Below, one piece after another: positions 23,701-34,766 of a stretch of 64,000 nucleotides of DNA (the first letter of the stretch is position 1; the number at the start of each line of letters is the position of its first letter). The notes beneath the pieces are model-generated. The model made no database searches and was not told the DNA's origin. It saw nothing but the letters and a program-made list of their open reading frames with translations. This stretch comes from Ancylostoma caninum (Eukaryota > Nematoda > Chromadorea > Rhabditida > Ancylostomatidae), in assembly GCA_037903475.1 (NCBI GenBank), contig JBAJFG010000241.1, positions 1-64,000 on the forward strand. Reading direction: 5' to 3'. Position numbers and translations under genes: made by a program.

Positions 23701-26700
23701 GTGCTAGTTGGAACAGTTGTCGTCGAGGTTGGAACTGTCGTCGTTGAGGTTGGCACTGTAGTTGTGCTTGTTGGGACAGTCGTCGTCGAGGTAGGGACTG
23801 TTGTAGTGGAAGTTGGCACTGTAGTGGTGCTTGTTGGGACAGTCGTCGTGGAGGTTGGCACTGTAGTGGTGCTTGTTGGGACAGTCGTCGTGGAGGTTGG
23901 CACTGTAGTCGTTCTAGTTGGGACAGTCGTCGTCGAAGTTGGGACTGTCGTCGTCGAGGTTGGAACTGTCGTAGTGGAAGTTGGCACTGTAGTTGTGCTT
24001 GTAGGGACAGTTGTCGTCGAGGTTGGAACTGTCGTGGTGGAAGTTGGCACAGTGGTTGTGCTCGTTGGGACAGTTGTCGTCGAGGTTGGCACCGTAGTCG
24101 TGCTAGTTGGGACTGTCGTGGTAGAGGTTGGGACTGTCGTGGTGGAAGTTGGCACAGTGGTCGTGCTAGTTGGAACAGTCGTCGTGGAGGTTGGAACTGT
24201 TGTGGTGCTCGTTTTAACAGTCGTCGTGGAGGATGGCACTGTAGTCGTGCTCGTTGGGACAGTCGTTGTGGAAGTTGGCACTGTAGTGGTGCTTGTTGGA
24301 ACTGTTGTGGTGGAAGTTGGCACAGTGGTCGTGCTAGTTGGAACTGTTGTCGTCGAGGTTGGGACTGTCGTGGTGGAAGTTGGCACAGTGGTCGTGCTAG
24401 TTGGAACAGTCGTCGTGGAGGTTGGAACTGTTGTGGTGCTTGTTGGAACAGTCGTCGTCGACGTAGGGACTGTAGTCGTGCTCGTTGGGACAGTCGTCGT
24501 CGAGGTTGGAACTGTCGTCGTGGAGGTTGGCACAGTCGTCGTGCTTGTTGGGACAGTCGTCGTTGAGGTTGGCACAGTGGTCGTGCTAGTTGGAACTGTC
24601 GTCGTCGAGGTTGGGACTGTAGTCGTGCTCGTTGGGACAGTTGTCGTCGACGTTGGGACTGTCGTGGTGGAAGTTGGCACAGTGGTCGTGCTAGTTGGGA
24701 CAGTCGTCGTGGAGGTTGGCACTGTAGTCGTGCTCGTTGGGACAGTCGTCGTGGAGGTTGGCACTGTAGTCGTGCTCGTTGGAACTGTCGTCGTCGAGGT
24801 TGGAACTGTCGTCGTTGAGGTTGGCACTGTAGTTGTGCTTGTTAGGACAGTCGTCGTTGAGGTTGGCACTGTAGTCGTGCCCGTTGGAACTGTCGTCGTC
24901 GACGTAGGGACTGTAGTCGTGCTCGTTGGGACAGTCGTCGTCGTGGTAGGGACTGTTGTAGTGGAAGTTGGCACAGTGGTCGTGCTAGTTGGGACAGTTG
25001 TCGTCGAGGTTGGGACTGTCGTCGTCGAGGTTGGGACTGTAGTTGTGCTCGTTGAGACAGTTGTCGTCGAGGTAGGGACTGTCGTAGTGGAAGTTGGCAC
25101 TGTAGTGGTGCTTGTTGGAACAGTCGTCGTGGAGGTTGGCACAGTGGTCGTGCTAGTTGGAACTGTCGTCGTCGACGTAGGGACTGTAGTCGTGCTCGTT
25201 GGGACAGTCGTCGTCGAGGTTGGAACTGTCGTCGTTGAGGTTGGCACTGTAGTTGTGCTTGTTAGGACAGTCGTCGTTGAGGTTGGCACTGTAGTTGTGC
25301 TCGTTGGGACAGTCGTCGTTGAGGTTGGCACAGTGGTCGTGCTAGTTGGAACTGTCGTCGTCGACGTAGGGACTGTAGTCGTGCTCGTTGGGACAGTTGT
25401 CGTCGAGGTAGGGACTGTTGTAGTGGAAGTTGGCACAGTGGTCGTGCTAGTTGGGACAGTTGTCGTCGAGGTTGGGACTGTCGTCGTCGAGGTTGGCACT
25501 GTAGTGGTGCTTGTTGGAACAGTCGTCGTGGAGGTTGGCATTGTAGTCGTGCTCGTATGGACAGTCGTCGTCGAGGTTGGAACTGTCGTGGTGGAAGTTG
25601 GGACAGTCGTCGTCGAGGTTGGGACTGTAGTGGTGCTTGTTGGAACTGTCGTTGTAGTGGTTGGAACAGTCGTCGTGGAGGTTGGCACTGTAGTCGTGCT
25701 TGTTGGGACAGTCGTCGTTGAGGTTGGCACTGTAGTCGTACTCGTATGGACAGTCGTCGTCGAGGTTGGAACTGTCGTGGTGGAAGTTGGCACTGTAGTT
25801 GTGCTTGTTGGAACAGTCGTCGTGGAGGTTGGCATTGTAGTCGTGCTCGTTGGGACAGTCGTCGTGGAAGTTGGGACTGTCGTGGTGGAAGTTGGCACAG
25901 TGGTCGTGCTCGTTGGGACAGTCGTCGTCGAGGTTGGAACTGTCGTGGTGGAAGTTGGAACAGTGGTCGTGCTAGTTGGGACAGTCGTCGTCGAGGTAGG
26001 GACTGTCGTCGTTGAGGTTGGCACTGTAGTTGTGCTTGTTGGGACAGTCGTCGTGGAGGTTGGCACAGTCGTCGTGCTTGTTGGGACAGTCGTCGTTGAG
26101 GTTGGCACAGTGGTCGTGCTAGTTGGAACTGTCGTCGTCGAGGTTGGGACTGTAGTCGTGCTCGTTGGGACAGTTGTCGTCGACGTTGGGACAGTCGTCG
26201 TTGAGGTTGGCACTGTAGTCGTGCTCGTTGGGACAGTCGTCGTGGAGGTTGGCACTGTAGTCGTGCTCGTTGGAACTGTCGTCGTCGACGTAGGGACTGT
26301 AGTCGTGCTCGTTGGGACAGTCGTCGTCGAGGTTGGAACTGTCGTCGTTGAGGTTGGCACTGTAGTCGTGCTCGTTGGGACAGTCGTCGTTGAGGTTGGC
26401 ACAGTGGTCGTGCTAGTTGGAACTGTCGTCGTCGAGGTTGGGACTGTAGTCGTGCTCGTTGGGACAGTTGTCGTCGACGTTGGGACTGAAGAACTGTCGT
26501 CGTTGAGGTTGGCACTGTAGTCGTGCTCGTTGGGACAGTCGTCGTTGAGGTTGGCACAGTGGTCGTGCTAGTTGGAACTGTCGTCGTCGAGGTTGGGACT
26601 GTAGTCGTGCTCGTTGGGACAGTTGTCGTCGACGTTGGGACTGTCGTGGTGGAAGTTGGCACAGTGGTCGTGCTAGTTGGAACTGTCGTCGTCGACGTAG

Positions 26701-29700
26701 GGACTGTAGTCGTGCTCGTTGGGACAGTCGTCGTCGAGGTACGGACTGTCGTAGTGGAAGTTGGCACTGTAGTGGTGCTTGTTGGAACAGTCGTCGTGGA
26801 GGTTGGCACAGTGGTCGTGCTAGTTGGAACTGTCGTCGTCGACGTAGGGACTGTAGTCGTGCTCGTTGGGACAGTTGTCGTCGAGGTAGGGACTGTTGTA
26901 GTGGAAGTTGGCACAGTGGTCGTGCTAGTTGGGACAGTTGTCGTCGAGGTTGGGACTGTCGTCGTCGAGGTTGGGACTGTAGTTGTGCTCGTTGAGACAG
27001 TTGTCGTCGAGGTAGGGACTGTCGTAGTGGAAGTTGGCACTGTAGTGGTGCTTGTTGGAACAGTCGTCGTGCTAGTTGGGACAGTCGTCGTCGAGGTTGG
27101 GACTGTCGTCGTCGAGGTTGGGACTGTAGTCGTGCTCGTTGGGACAGTCGTCGTTGAGGTTGGCACAGTGGTCGTGCTAGTTGGGACAGTTGTCGTCGAG
27201 GTTGGGACTGTCGTGGTGGAAGTTGGGACAGTCGTCGTGGAAGTTGGGACCGTCGTCGTTGAGGTTGGCACAGTAGTCGTGCTAGTTGGGACAGTCGTCG
27301 TGGAAGTTGGGACTGTCGTGGTGGAAGTTGGGACAGTCGTCGTGGAAGTTGGGACCGTCGTGGTGGAAGTTGGCACAGTGGTCGTGGAAGTTGGGACAGT
27401 TGTCGTGGAGGTTGGCACTGTAGTTGTGCTTGTTGGAACAGTCGTCGTCGAAGTTGGCACTGTGGTCGTGCTAGTTGGGACAGTTGTCGTCGAAGTTGGC
27501 ACAGTGGTCGTGCTTGTCGCCGCCGTTGTTGTAGAAGTTGTTGTTGGCGGGATGATAGTTTCCACTGCAATTTTCCACTGCTATTTCATTTATTTTATTA
27601 ACACATGGAGATACCGTGTGGGCAAAAATAATAAATGTACTTAACGCGTATTACATAGCAGAGATAATAGCAGTGATAATACGTGCACAAAGAAATATAA
27701 TCTATTGAAGAGTATCGGAAACTTTCGATGACCTTATGAATCTTTTCGCCAATTTTCTAAGTGTTTCACTTTAATAGAGACACGATGATTTTTGCTGATG
27801 TTCAGATACTAAATATATAGATAGGTAATAGATACTAAACAGATAAAAATGGCAAATGGGAAATAGATAATAGATACTAAATAGATAAATAGATAATAAA
27901 TAGATGCTGTGTTCCTGCGCTGTTAAAAAAAGTGTTGTCTTATAAATGCTTCGTGGAATGATATTTTATTCAAGTCACCGCTGATAGTGGAAGTGATAAC
28001 TTTAACGGAACTCGTGAAGTTTACATTGATGACGCCAGTCAGTATTTCGTCAAAAGTCATGACAAAGCATCTACGTCTAATCCGAACACTATTTTGGCAT
28101 CTGTTCGTGGGTTCAAAGATGTTTTAGAGGAAATCATCGAACTATACCTCATCAGCCCAATGGCTCTCTGAATCAACACCTACCCTCTAAGAGTATCCCC
28201 AGACTTCGCCATTTCAAAATGAATAAAAATGAACCGGTGATATAAAAGATAAGGATCGTGGGAATGATACGTATCGATTGCCACGATACGTCGCCATGGA
28301 TCGCTGCCGAACGGAGCTCATCGCCCAGCTACTCTCGAAGATGTGCACAAAATGAACTGATGATGTGAGTGATAGCGATAGTAGAAACGATGCCTATTGA
28401 TCGCCACGCCCCATTTATAGTCATCCTTCTGACGCCTGTGGTCTTCCCATTCACCTTATCCATGTGGCGATCGCCAGCGGTCTTGGCGATCGCCACGATT
28501 GCTGGCGAAGTCTGGGGATACTCTAAGATGTGCTGGGAAACAGCAGAAACACCAGCACAGAAACAACAAATAACCTTACTAGACTTCTAGTACATCAGAA
28601 GCTGCTAGGCTCCAATTTGATGCCGAAAATATGACGAAGGATTATGGCAAATCGAGCAAAAACATCAAACTGCGCTCATTCTCGTTCTCATCCAGGTTGC
28701 TCTTCTGTAGCAAAAGAGGCTCAGCTCTAATGGCTCCAACTGCTTAAAGCGTAAATATCGTCAATTCTGTAAAGTTACCACCGCTCTGTGGTCGGCATTC
28801 TGGTGGAAGCGTCTCTAATTGAGCAATAGACAAAATTATGCTGTGCCCTTCCTTTCCTTATGAATTTGACAAGAAAAGTTATCGCTCGGTGTTAGTAACG
28901 CATTCCACACCATGTGTGGGTGATCAATTCAGTGAGACATTCATATTACGTCAAGATAATGCTGTAATCCATGAGAGTCCGTCAACAACGGTGCAATTTT
29001 GGCCCCATAAAGGCCAGGACCATAGAGGTAAAAGGAGATGGGTACTAGCATTTCACGTGATATAATTCAATCTATGTCGTATCGTGTCGCTAGTTGCTCT
29101 TTGTCATGCTCTCATTCATAGCTGTTTGAGCATAGGAAAAATCAGACTGCTCGGGTAATCATCAGAATGTTACGGTTCACGAAATGGGCAGTGTAATTTT
29201 ACCTGCCGAAAAAATTAATTCTAAAGTCATATTGAAATTTCATTTCATTGTGGTCTGTTCAGCTTTCGTTTCGTGCATGAACCTTATACGAAACTATATA
29301 CGAAACTGAACATAAAAGTAGGTTTGATCTTGCACTCATCAGTAAGGTGAAGGAAACCTACTGAATCCTGTTTGTTAAGTAACGTTCAATATGTGCACAT
29401 ATTTTTGAAAAAGACCTACTAAAAGTTTAGGTTTAAAACTTACATCTGGCTCAATTGATTTAAACATCCAACTACATGTAAGTGATCGAGTTAACGATCG
29501 TTCTTCTGTTATCAATTATAGGTAACTACAAACGGCCAGGTGAATACGGACCAGTGCCGCGGCGCAGCCCTCTTGGGCAGAGAGTATCAGAGAGCATTAT
29601 CGCAGCATTCCCGGTCGCGGAGTGCACCAGACAACCAGAGTGCCACGCCGCGCCGCGGCGCTGGTCTGTTTCACCTGACAGTTTAGGGTTTCCTGCATGT

Positions 29701-30771
29701 TGTGAATGGGATGGGATCTAACGCAGTAAGGAATCACTCTTAACTTGTTCAAAATCCACTATGATTTGGTGAGCGGATTATTAACGTTTTTGTGGTTACT
29801 CTGTGGTCTACTTTGAAGTTTAAGAAAAAAAAAACATTTCTAAGCATAGCATAATAGTGCAAGTATACAAATCTCTCTATCTTCAACGTACCATCGCAAG
29901 TGAAGGCGTTCCCGTGAGGAGCCAGATCTGGTGTAGGTGCTCCCCAACCATATTGTTCACATGGTAAAGTGTGGGTTGCAGTTACGACGTCGCCAAACTC
30001 TCCAGCTAACTGCAATTATTTTACTTCTCTGTACTGAAATCTGCAATTTCGATTTCGATAAAGTAGAAAACGTACTAACCATGCTACCCTCCTCGAAGTC
30101 CGAGCTCACTTCGATGGCCGCGAAACCACCGCCAGTACAGGTAATGGTCAGCTGTGGACAAGCGTCGGAACTTATTTCGAAGTAAATGTTATCGGAGACA
30201 AGTCCTCCAAATGCAGTTGGCCCATTTCCAATGACAGGCATTTCACAGCCCGTAGCGCACCCTTAACTTAACTGATTAATTGAATACATTTAATACTACC
30301 CCGAAATGTACTGGTTCTTCTGGAAGAAGGATTGTCTGGGTCTTTTTCGAGATCGTTATCTTCTCACCTTGCCTCTGAAAAAGAAAGATATAATATCTCT
30401 GGATGCTATGAGAGTGAACTTTTCCACTAGCTTACTAAACTGCGACCCCTACCTTTCGTCGAGCCCAACGATTCGTGTCGTCCGTGATCCCCCAGTAATT
30501 ATATCCTGCTGGATGTATTGGCACGACACTTACATTGGTCCCTTTATTCTTATTGTAGAGTTGAGTGAAGTGTTGGAGTATAGCTTCTCGACTCTGTAAA
30601 GTTTTTCTTTCAATAAAAAGCATTATCTATCAATCATGAAATTTCTTCACATACTCTTTCGTTGCTCGCGATTTCGAAGTTCCACGTATTGCTGTCACTA
30701 TGCTGGGGAAGGACGATGGCGACCAGCCCAAACACGACCAGCAACAATGTTATAGGCCATTGTGATGCCAT
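8568..30771 (-). CDS. Giant secreted mucin with C6 domain and TSP1-like modules
   Basis: Reading right to left, the exons are 30655-30771, 30453-30593, 30368-30374, 30080-30261, 29892-30009, 14542-27564, 13324-13441, 13155-13259, 12976-13092, 12811-12902, 12531-12648, 11612-11787, 11430-11550, 11205-11374, 11035-11152, 10364-10545, 10182-10299, 10026-10089, 9593-9704, 9354-9526, 9099-9219, 8926-9043, 8741-8868 and 8568-8682, ending at TAA 8568-8570. Phases agree at every junction except across the 13-kb exon, where an 8-bp excess near 26480 breaks the frame. Without it the product is about 5,280 residues. Order: signal peptide (MASQWPITLLLVVFGLVAIV), unassigned segment, C6 domain, about 610 Thr/Ser/Pro heptads, nine TSP1-like plus Cys-rich module pairs. 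There is no C-terminal membrane segment, so secretion to a lumen or surface coat is inferred. The ATG at 30778-30780 is an alternative start; a ttttccag just upstream suggests trans-splicing. I know no named orthologue. Confidence 0.85.
13442..14541. other. Intron 3' of the mucin exon, with GC-rich repeat
   Basis: This 1.1-kb intron separates the 13-kb exon from exon 13324-13441. It contains a GC-rich, partly self-complementary block at about 13690-13820 resembling GC-rich cores elsewhere in the window (for example 29537-29677). Open frames on both strands through this block are by-products of base composition. The rest shows nothing recognisable. Confidence 0.5.
14690..27535 (-). repeat. 21-bp coding minisatellite, about 610 units (PTSTTTV heptads)
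   Basis: The whole segment is a tandem array with a 21-bp period. On the minus strand each unit encodes PTSTTTV, with rare variants such as PTSTTTA, HTSTTTV, PSSTTTV and KTSTTTV. The Thr/Ser/Pro richness predicts dense O-glycosylation and an extended mucin rod. Units differ mainly at synonymous positions, which makes higher-order blocks recognisable (similar strings near 16606, 17427 and 19167). The array is one exon, preceded by PPTTTSTTTAATS and followed by the first TSP1-like module. Register changes occur at about 26480, 19335-19375 and 18050-18145. Array length in the assembly should be treated as approximate. Confidence 0.95.
28185..28530. mobile_element. Palindromic element with perfect 21-bp outer arms
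   Basis: The 21 bases at 28189-28209 (starting agagtatccccag) are the exact reverse complement of those near 28504-28524 (ggcgaagtctgg...). Further inside, gatcgccacg-type motifs recur in inverted orientation. Target duplications are not obvious. It is a non-coding MITE-like insertion in a mucin-gene intron. Confidence 0.7.
29537..29677. repeat. GC-rich short palindrome
   Basis: The left end, caggtgaatacggaccagtg followed by ccgcggcgc, is mirrored by gcgccgcggcgctggtct then ttcacctg at the right end. The element is 141 bp in the mucin-gene intron. Confidence 0.75.
29892..30771 (-). other. N-terminal block of the mucin: signal peptide and C6 (DUF281-like) domain
   Basis: Exon 30655-30771 encodes a 39-residue start with a classic signal peptide. 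Exon 30453-30593 adds an unassigned 47-residue segment containing HPAGYNYWGITDD. After a 7-nt microexon, exons 30080-30261 and 29892-30009 encode the C6 signature: CATGCEMP, DACPQLTITCTGGGF, TLPCEQYGW and a closing FTCD. C6 domains are found in nematode secreted and surface proteins, and their function is poorly known. The junction to the mucin exon completes a Val codon (GAT G/TG GAA). Confidence 0.8.
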
Positions 30772-30886
30772 GTGACCCATGCGTCTGAGTTCCTGGAAAA
30801 CTATATTTTCGCAATCCGTTCTCTTCCTCAAGTTTTGTACGCGACCGAGCAATAATAATTTTTTTTCGGGAACGTTATCCATTATC

Positions 30887-31461
30887 TTTGCTTTTTGGAT
30901 CCATATAGGACCGCACATTACCTTAATGAAATCTCACCATCATTTTGGTGGTCTACCTTGAGGTCTTTTTCTGTCTCGTGGCTACTAGTTCAGTATTTTC
31001 GCCGTCCACTGGCTATCATCATGAGAGCGACATATCCAGCCTATTTTAATCTTCTCTCTATGATCTCTTGAATGGTGGCACGAATTGCGGTTCTCCTACG
31101 AGTTTATTCGTTTGTGATGCGATCTCTGATAGATTCTTAGCATAGCCCTATCCATTGCTTTTATGGTTCTTTCAGGTCTTCCTTCTTTCTCTCTTGTTGC
31201 AGCCCATGTTTCACACTCATATATCATTGCTGGAAGCACTGTAATATTGAAGATCTCTTTCCTGTTCGGGTCGATTTTTGACAGCAGGGCTTCCTTTTCT
31301 TCGTTGAACTTCAACCATCCAGCTTTACGTCGTTGTGTGATTTCGTTTGTGAGGTCGTTATTAGTGCTTACTTCTTGTCCGAGATAGACATAGCCTCAAA
31401 CTTCTTCTATGACCTCACCTCCCAACGTTATAGACATCTTGCATGGATCCAAAAAGCAAAA
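30887..31461 (-). mobile_element. Degenerate RTE-type non-LTR retrotransposon fragment
   Basis: On the minus strand, about 31440 to 30940, the translation contains YVYLGQEV, an ITQRRKAGW stretch, FNITVLPAMIYECETWA and MDRAMLRIYQRSHHKR. These match the post-catalytic C-terminal region of RTE-family reverse transcriptases common in nematodes. Stop codons interrupt it (one before YVYLG, one after RINS, more beyond), and the catalytic domain is absent, so this is a dead 5'-truncated remnant. An 18-bp inverted repeat (tttgctttttggatccat) brackets it at 30887-30904 and around 31444-31461. Confidence 0.75.
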
Positions 31462-33155
31462 AACAGAGAAGAATGCTCAAAGATCATGGAAACCGATCAT
31501 TGCGAAACTCATCGCCGTAGAAGAATGGTCCCCTAAGGTTCTGAGGTTATCCATTATCTTGTTTTTTTTTTTCCTGCGTTCATCTGCATGTTTTCATACA
31601 CTATTTCATTCTTCTCTCTCTTTGTCTACTTTTTCCTGGTTCCTCTCTTCACTGAAGAACCTCGGGGGAACTAGAAATATGTGGTTCATTTGAAGAGGGA
31701 GCTGGAACAAATCACATGATTTCTCTTTTTTTTTTCCTATTATAAGCGTGTTTTGGCATGTGATCAACTTCCACACGCACAGCCAAGAGCAGGGAGAGAT
31801 AGAAACTTGGAGCTTAGTCCTAGAATACCTAATGGAACAAATTTTCTGCGACTGTTAATGATTAAATTTTTTCGAGAGCTCAATTGCACAGATTAATTTA
31901 GAAAAGGCAACCGTTCTGGTAGATTTCTAGACCTACTTCATAGAAGAAAATAGAGAGGCGAGACATTCGAGTGCTTCTATTCAAAATTACAGTCCTCGAA
32001 AAAAAAAACAGACGGATTCCGGTCCTGCAGGAACGCGGTCGGACCTGAACGACGGACATGAAGAGAGAACGCTTCAAGTGAGAGGGGTCGAGCAGGTCCC
32101 ACCGCGATTCTGCCGCCGCGACGCTATGGAACATCTTTTCGATGAGGACTGTAGCTTATGAAGCATAAGATGTTGAATGGAGTTAACTTCATTAGTTTCA
32201 AAATCCAAAACGGTTTCTCTACAGCTCTCAAGAGAAGATGTAGATGTGAAAGGTAACTTCGCAATATAAGTTTCTACTTTAGTGTTTGGTACTGAATGGC
32301 GAACCGAGAGGGCTACTGCCCCATCAATTTGCGACAGTCCCCATGGTCTCGTTTTCGCTCCTTGGAGCTCGAACACGAGTTCATGTCTGGGTTCGAACCC
32401 CTGTTCGCGCAGCGGTTTTGCAGGTAGGTGTGCTAGCTCGTGACACCCCCACGCCAAGCTCGTGAGATGTTCGTGCCTTGTTCTGAACAGTTACGAGCCT
32501 GGCTCGCACATGTTGTGGCAAACATGGGGGGACTACTACCAGCCCTGGAGTTTTACTCCAAGTCACGTATACCATTGTGATCAAGAAATCCTGGAGATTC
32601 CTTCAATATGAAAGTCTTAGAAACGATCGTGAGGTATGAAGGTTTCGGTGTGATAGAGAACTGGTGCTAGCATGCTGCCATGCAAAAAAAAAAATTGATG
32701 AAGAAGCAGATTACCAAAATAAATTTACGAAGTATTATAGATGCTAAGGTGCAGTTACCATAGTTCTGGAACACGCTGAAGAATTGGAATACTAGGAGCC
32801 TGATACTGTGGTTGCTAACAAAGGCTGCGATAGAATTTATTTAAGGATTTTGTTGTTGGCTGATTCTCATCTTGAACACTCCTTCAGAATGACTGATCCA
32901 TGTGTATCGTTTACTATATAAGCTAGCATATTAGGAGACAAATTTTTGATGACTTATTGAAGGCTAGAATGAGGAATATCGAATGCTTATGATGAATACT
33001 GTGGCAATTCAGATAATTATTTTTGGGAAGAGTCTAAGAAAGCGTAGCATTCAACGACATGAAGAATACAACCAAGGCGATGGTAATTTCTTTTTTATAG
33101 ATCAGACGATAATAATTTGGTCATTTATTCGAAAGTTGCAAGTTTTAACGTCTAG
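31462..33155. other. No supported gene; dispersed-repeat fragments
   Basis: I see no exon here that I can support. A GC-rich block at about 32030-32130 shares an aagtgag-ggggtcgag-caggtccc-like core with about 37280-37310, so both are probably fragments of one dispersed repeat. Frames on the minus strand at 32074-32584 have no recognisable domain. Confidence 0.45.
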
Positions 33156-34766
33156 GTGCAAGCTCTTGAAGATTATCATCTAAAAACAATTGAGGTTCCG
33201 CTCTTTGTTTCGCGGACTGATCCTGAATGCCTCAAAAACGTGGTTGTCTATGCCGATTTTAGTTGTGAAACTAAGGCGAGTATTTCTAGTGATCTCAGGA
33301 TTATTGTGAGAGGAACAGTGCTGACAATATTTGATTACATTTTTCTGTGCTGTATGCCCAAGCTTAAAGAAAAAAGGACATACTAATTACTGAAACTAAT
33401 TGACATTGATACTGACAGTGTTGATCAGAAACCCCAAGCGAGAATGAATCACATTAAACATAATCATAAGTAAAATCTCATAGAGAACGTAGCGCTTCGA
33501 CAACCTCGACGCTCAGTTGATCAAGCGATCCGCAAAAGAACAAAGACGAAAAAATTGCTGGTTTAATACGCCGCTTTTCAAGCATACGGTGTTGTCGCTG
33601 AACACCTGAACAAGCATTGCCGAAATGCTTTAACAAGATGTATCGCATTCCATTCGCAAAAACGCGACAAATCCCAAGCCACCTGGCAGACCCGCTTGGT
33701 CTGGCAGAGAAAATTCATAGAGTAACGGTCAGCCCTTTACAGTAAATGAACCAGAGGGAAGGGGATAGGGTTCGTTGTGAAGGTTGCTCATTCCTCTGGT
33801 GTTTTCTCATGGTCCGCATTGAGATATTATCTACTTGGAAATATAAGAAAAATAAATCATTTCAACGCATGTACGTACTAATAAATTCGCCATGAATCGC
33901 TCTTGTGGGTAGATTCACATGTTCAGGAGGAGCAGTTCAGCAACACTTTCGTTGAAAATGAAGAAGCCAGCGTGTACTCCCAATTTGCCACCCTGATGGT
34001 TATAATATTATTATTTCTATTGTTATTTTATTAGTAATAATAAAGTTATACGATCTTTCTTTCCAACATTAACCATTGGCCCATAGTTGAGACCGTTCAC
34101 AAAGTGGCGTAATAAAACCTGTAGTCGTCGATGCCATGATCAAATCCTTATTATTCTCTTGTAGGAAGCACTTTTCCAAATCCGGATTGATAAAGCAGAG
34201 GTTAAAACCACCGCAAGCATAATTTCATGGATGCATTGGCAGAGCTTTAGTACAGTTTGCGAACTCTTTGGAAGTAAAATGTGAGCAACTGCGACCATAG
34301 CAATTCAGGATTTCTTGTAGTCCTGCTAGTTTTTTTTTTGAGGTCTCTCCGCGACATTTTCTTCCTTGGTATATTAGTGCACTTCTTGCTGTTGGTGTCA
34401 ATGTAACTGCTTGCGATTTTCTGCAGGATTTTTCTCTGCATGTCTGCTAATTTTTATTTATTTGTAATTTCAGACATGTTCATATGTGGCACCAGCACTT
34501 GCTTTGCCAAAGAAGACTATAGACAGTTCGTCTGGACTCCAAATTCGACGTTTTAAGTCAAAAACTGTTTCATGTATGTACGTCAGCGAAGCTGAAGCAG
34601 CTGGTGTAAATTTTATCTTCATTGAGCCACACATTTTTCTTGTGCGTCGAAACCTTGAGAATTTCTGAATTCATATTAATTACATGATCCCGAATGACAA
34701 TATTCATGTTAAACCAATTTTTAAGTTTTCCGTATACATCTTACATGATCAGATTGGTGCTTTCAG

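Larger units (their letters stand above)
27565..29891. other. 2.3-kb intron of the mucin gene with palindromic elements
   Basis: This intron lies between exons 29892-30009 and 14542-27564; both splice sites fit (gatg/gtacgt and attgcag). It holds a short tagata-type simple repeat near 27815-27905 and two palindromes (28185-28530 and 29537-29677). No independent exon is supported. The open frame at 28369-28590 (+) lies inside the first palindrome. Confidence 0.6.

Noticed and set aside
14690..27535. CRISPR array or satellite DNA
   Set aside because: The period is 21 bp without spacers, and the array is in frame with flanking coding exons, so it is a coding minisatellite.
28369..28590. Hydrophobic plus-strand open frame starting MIAIVETMPIDRH
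   Set aside because: It lies within the palindromic element of the mucin intron; its frame is a by-product of that repeat.
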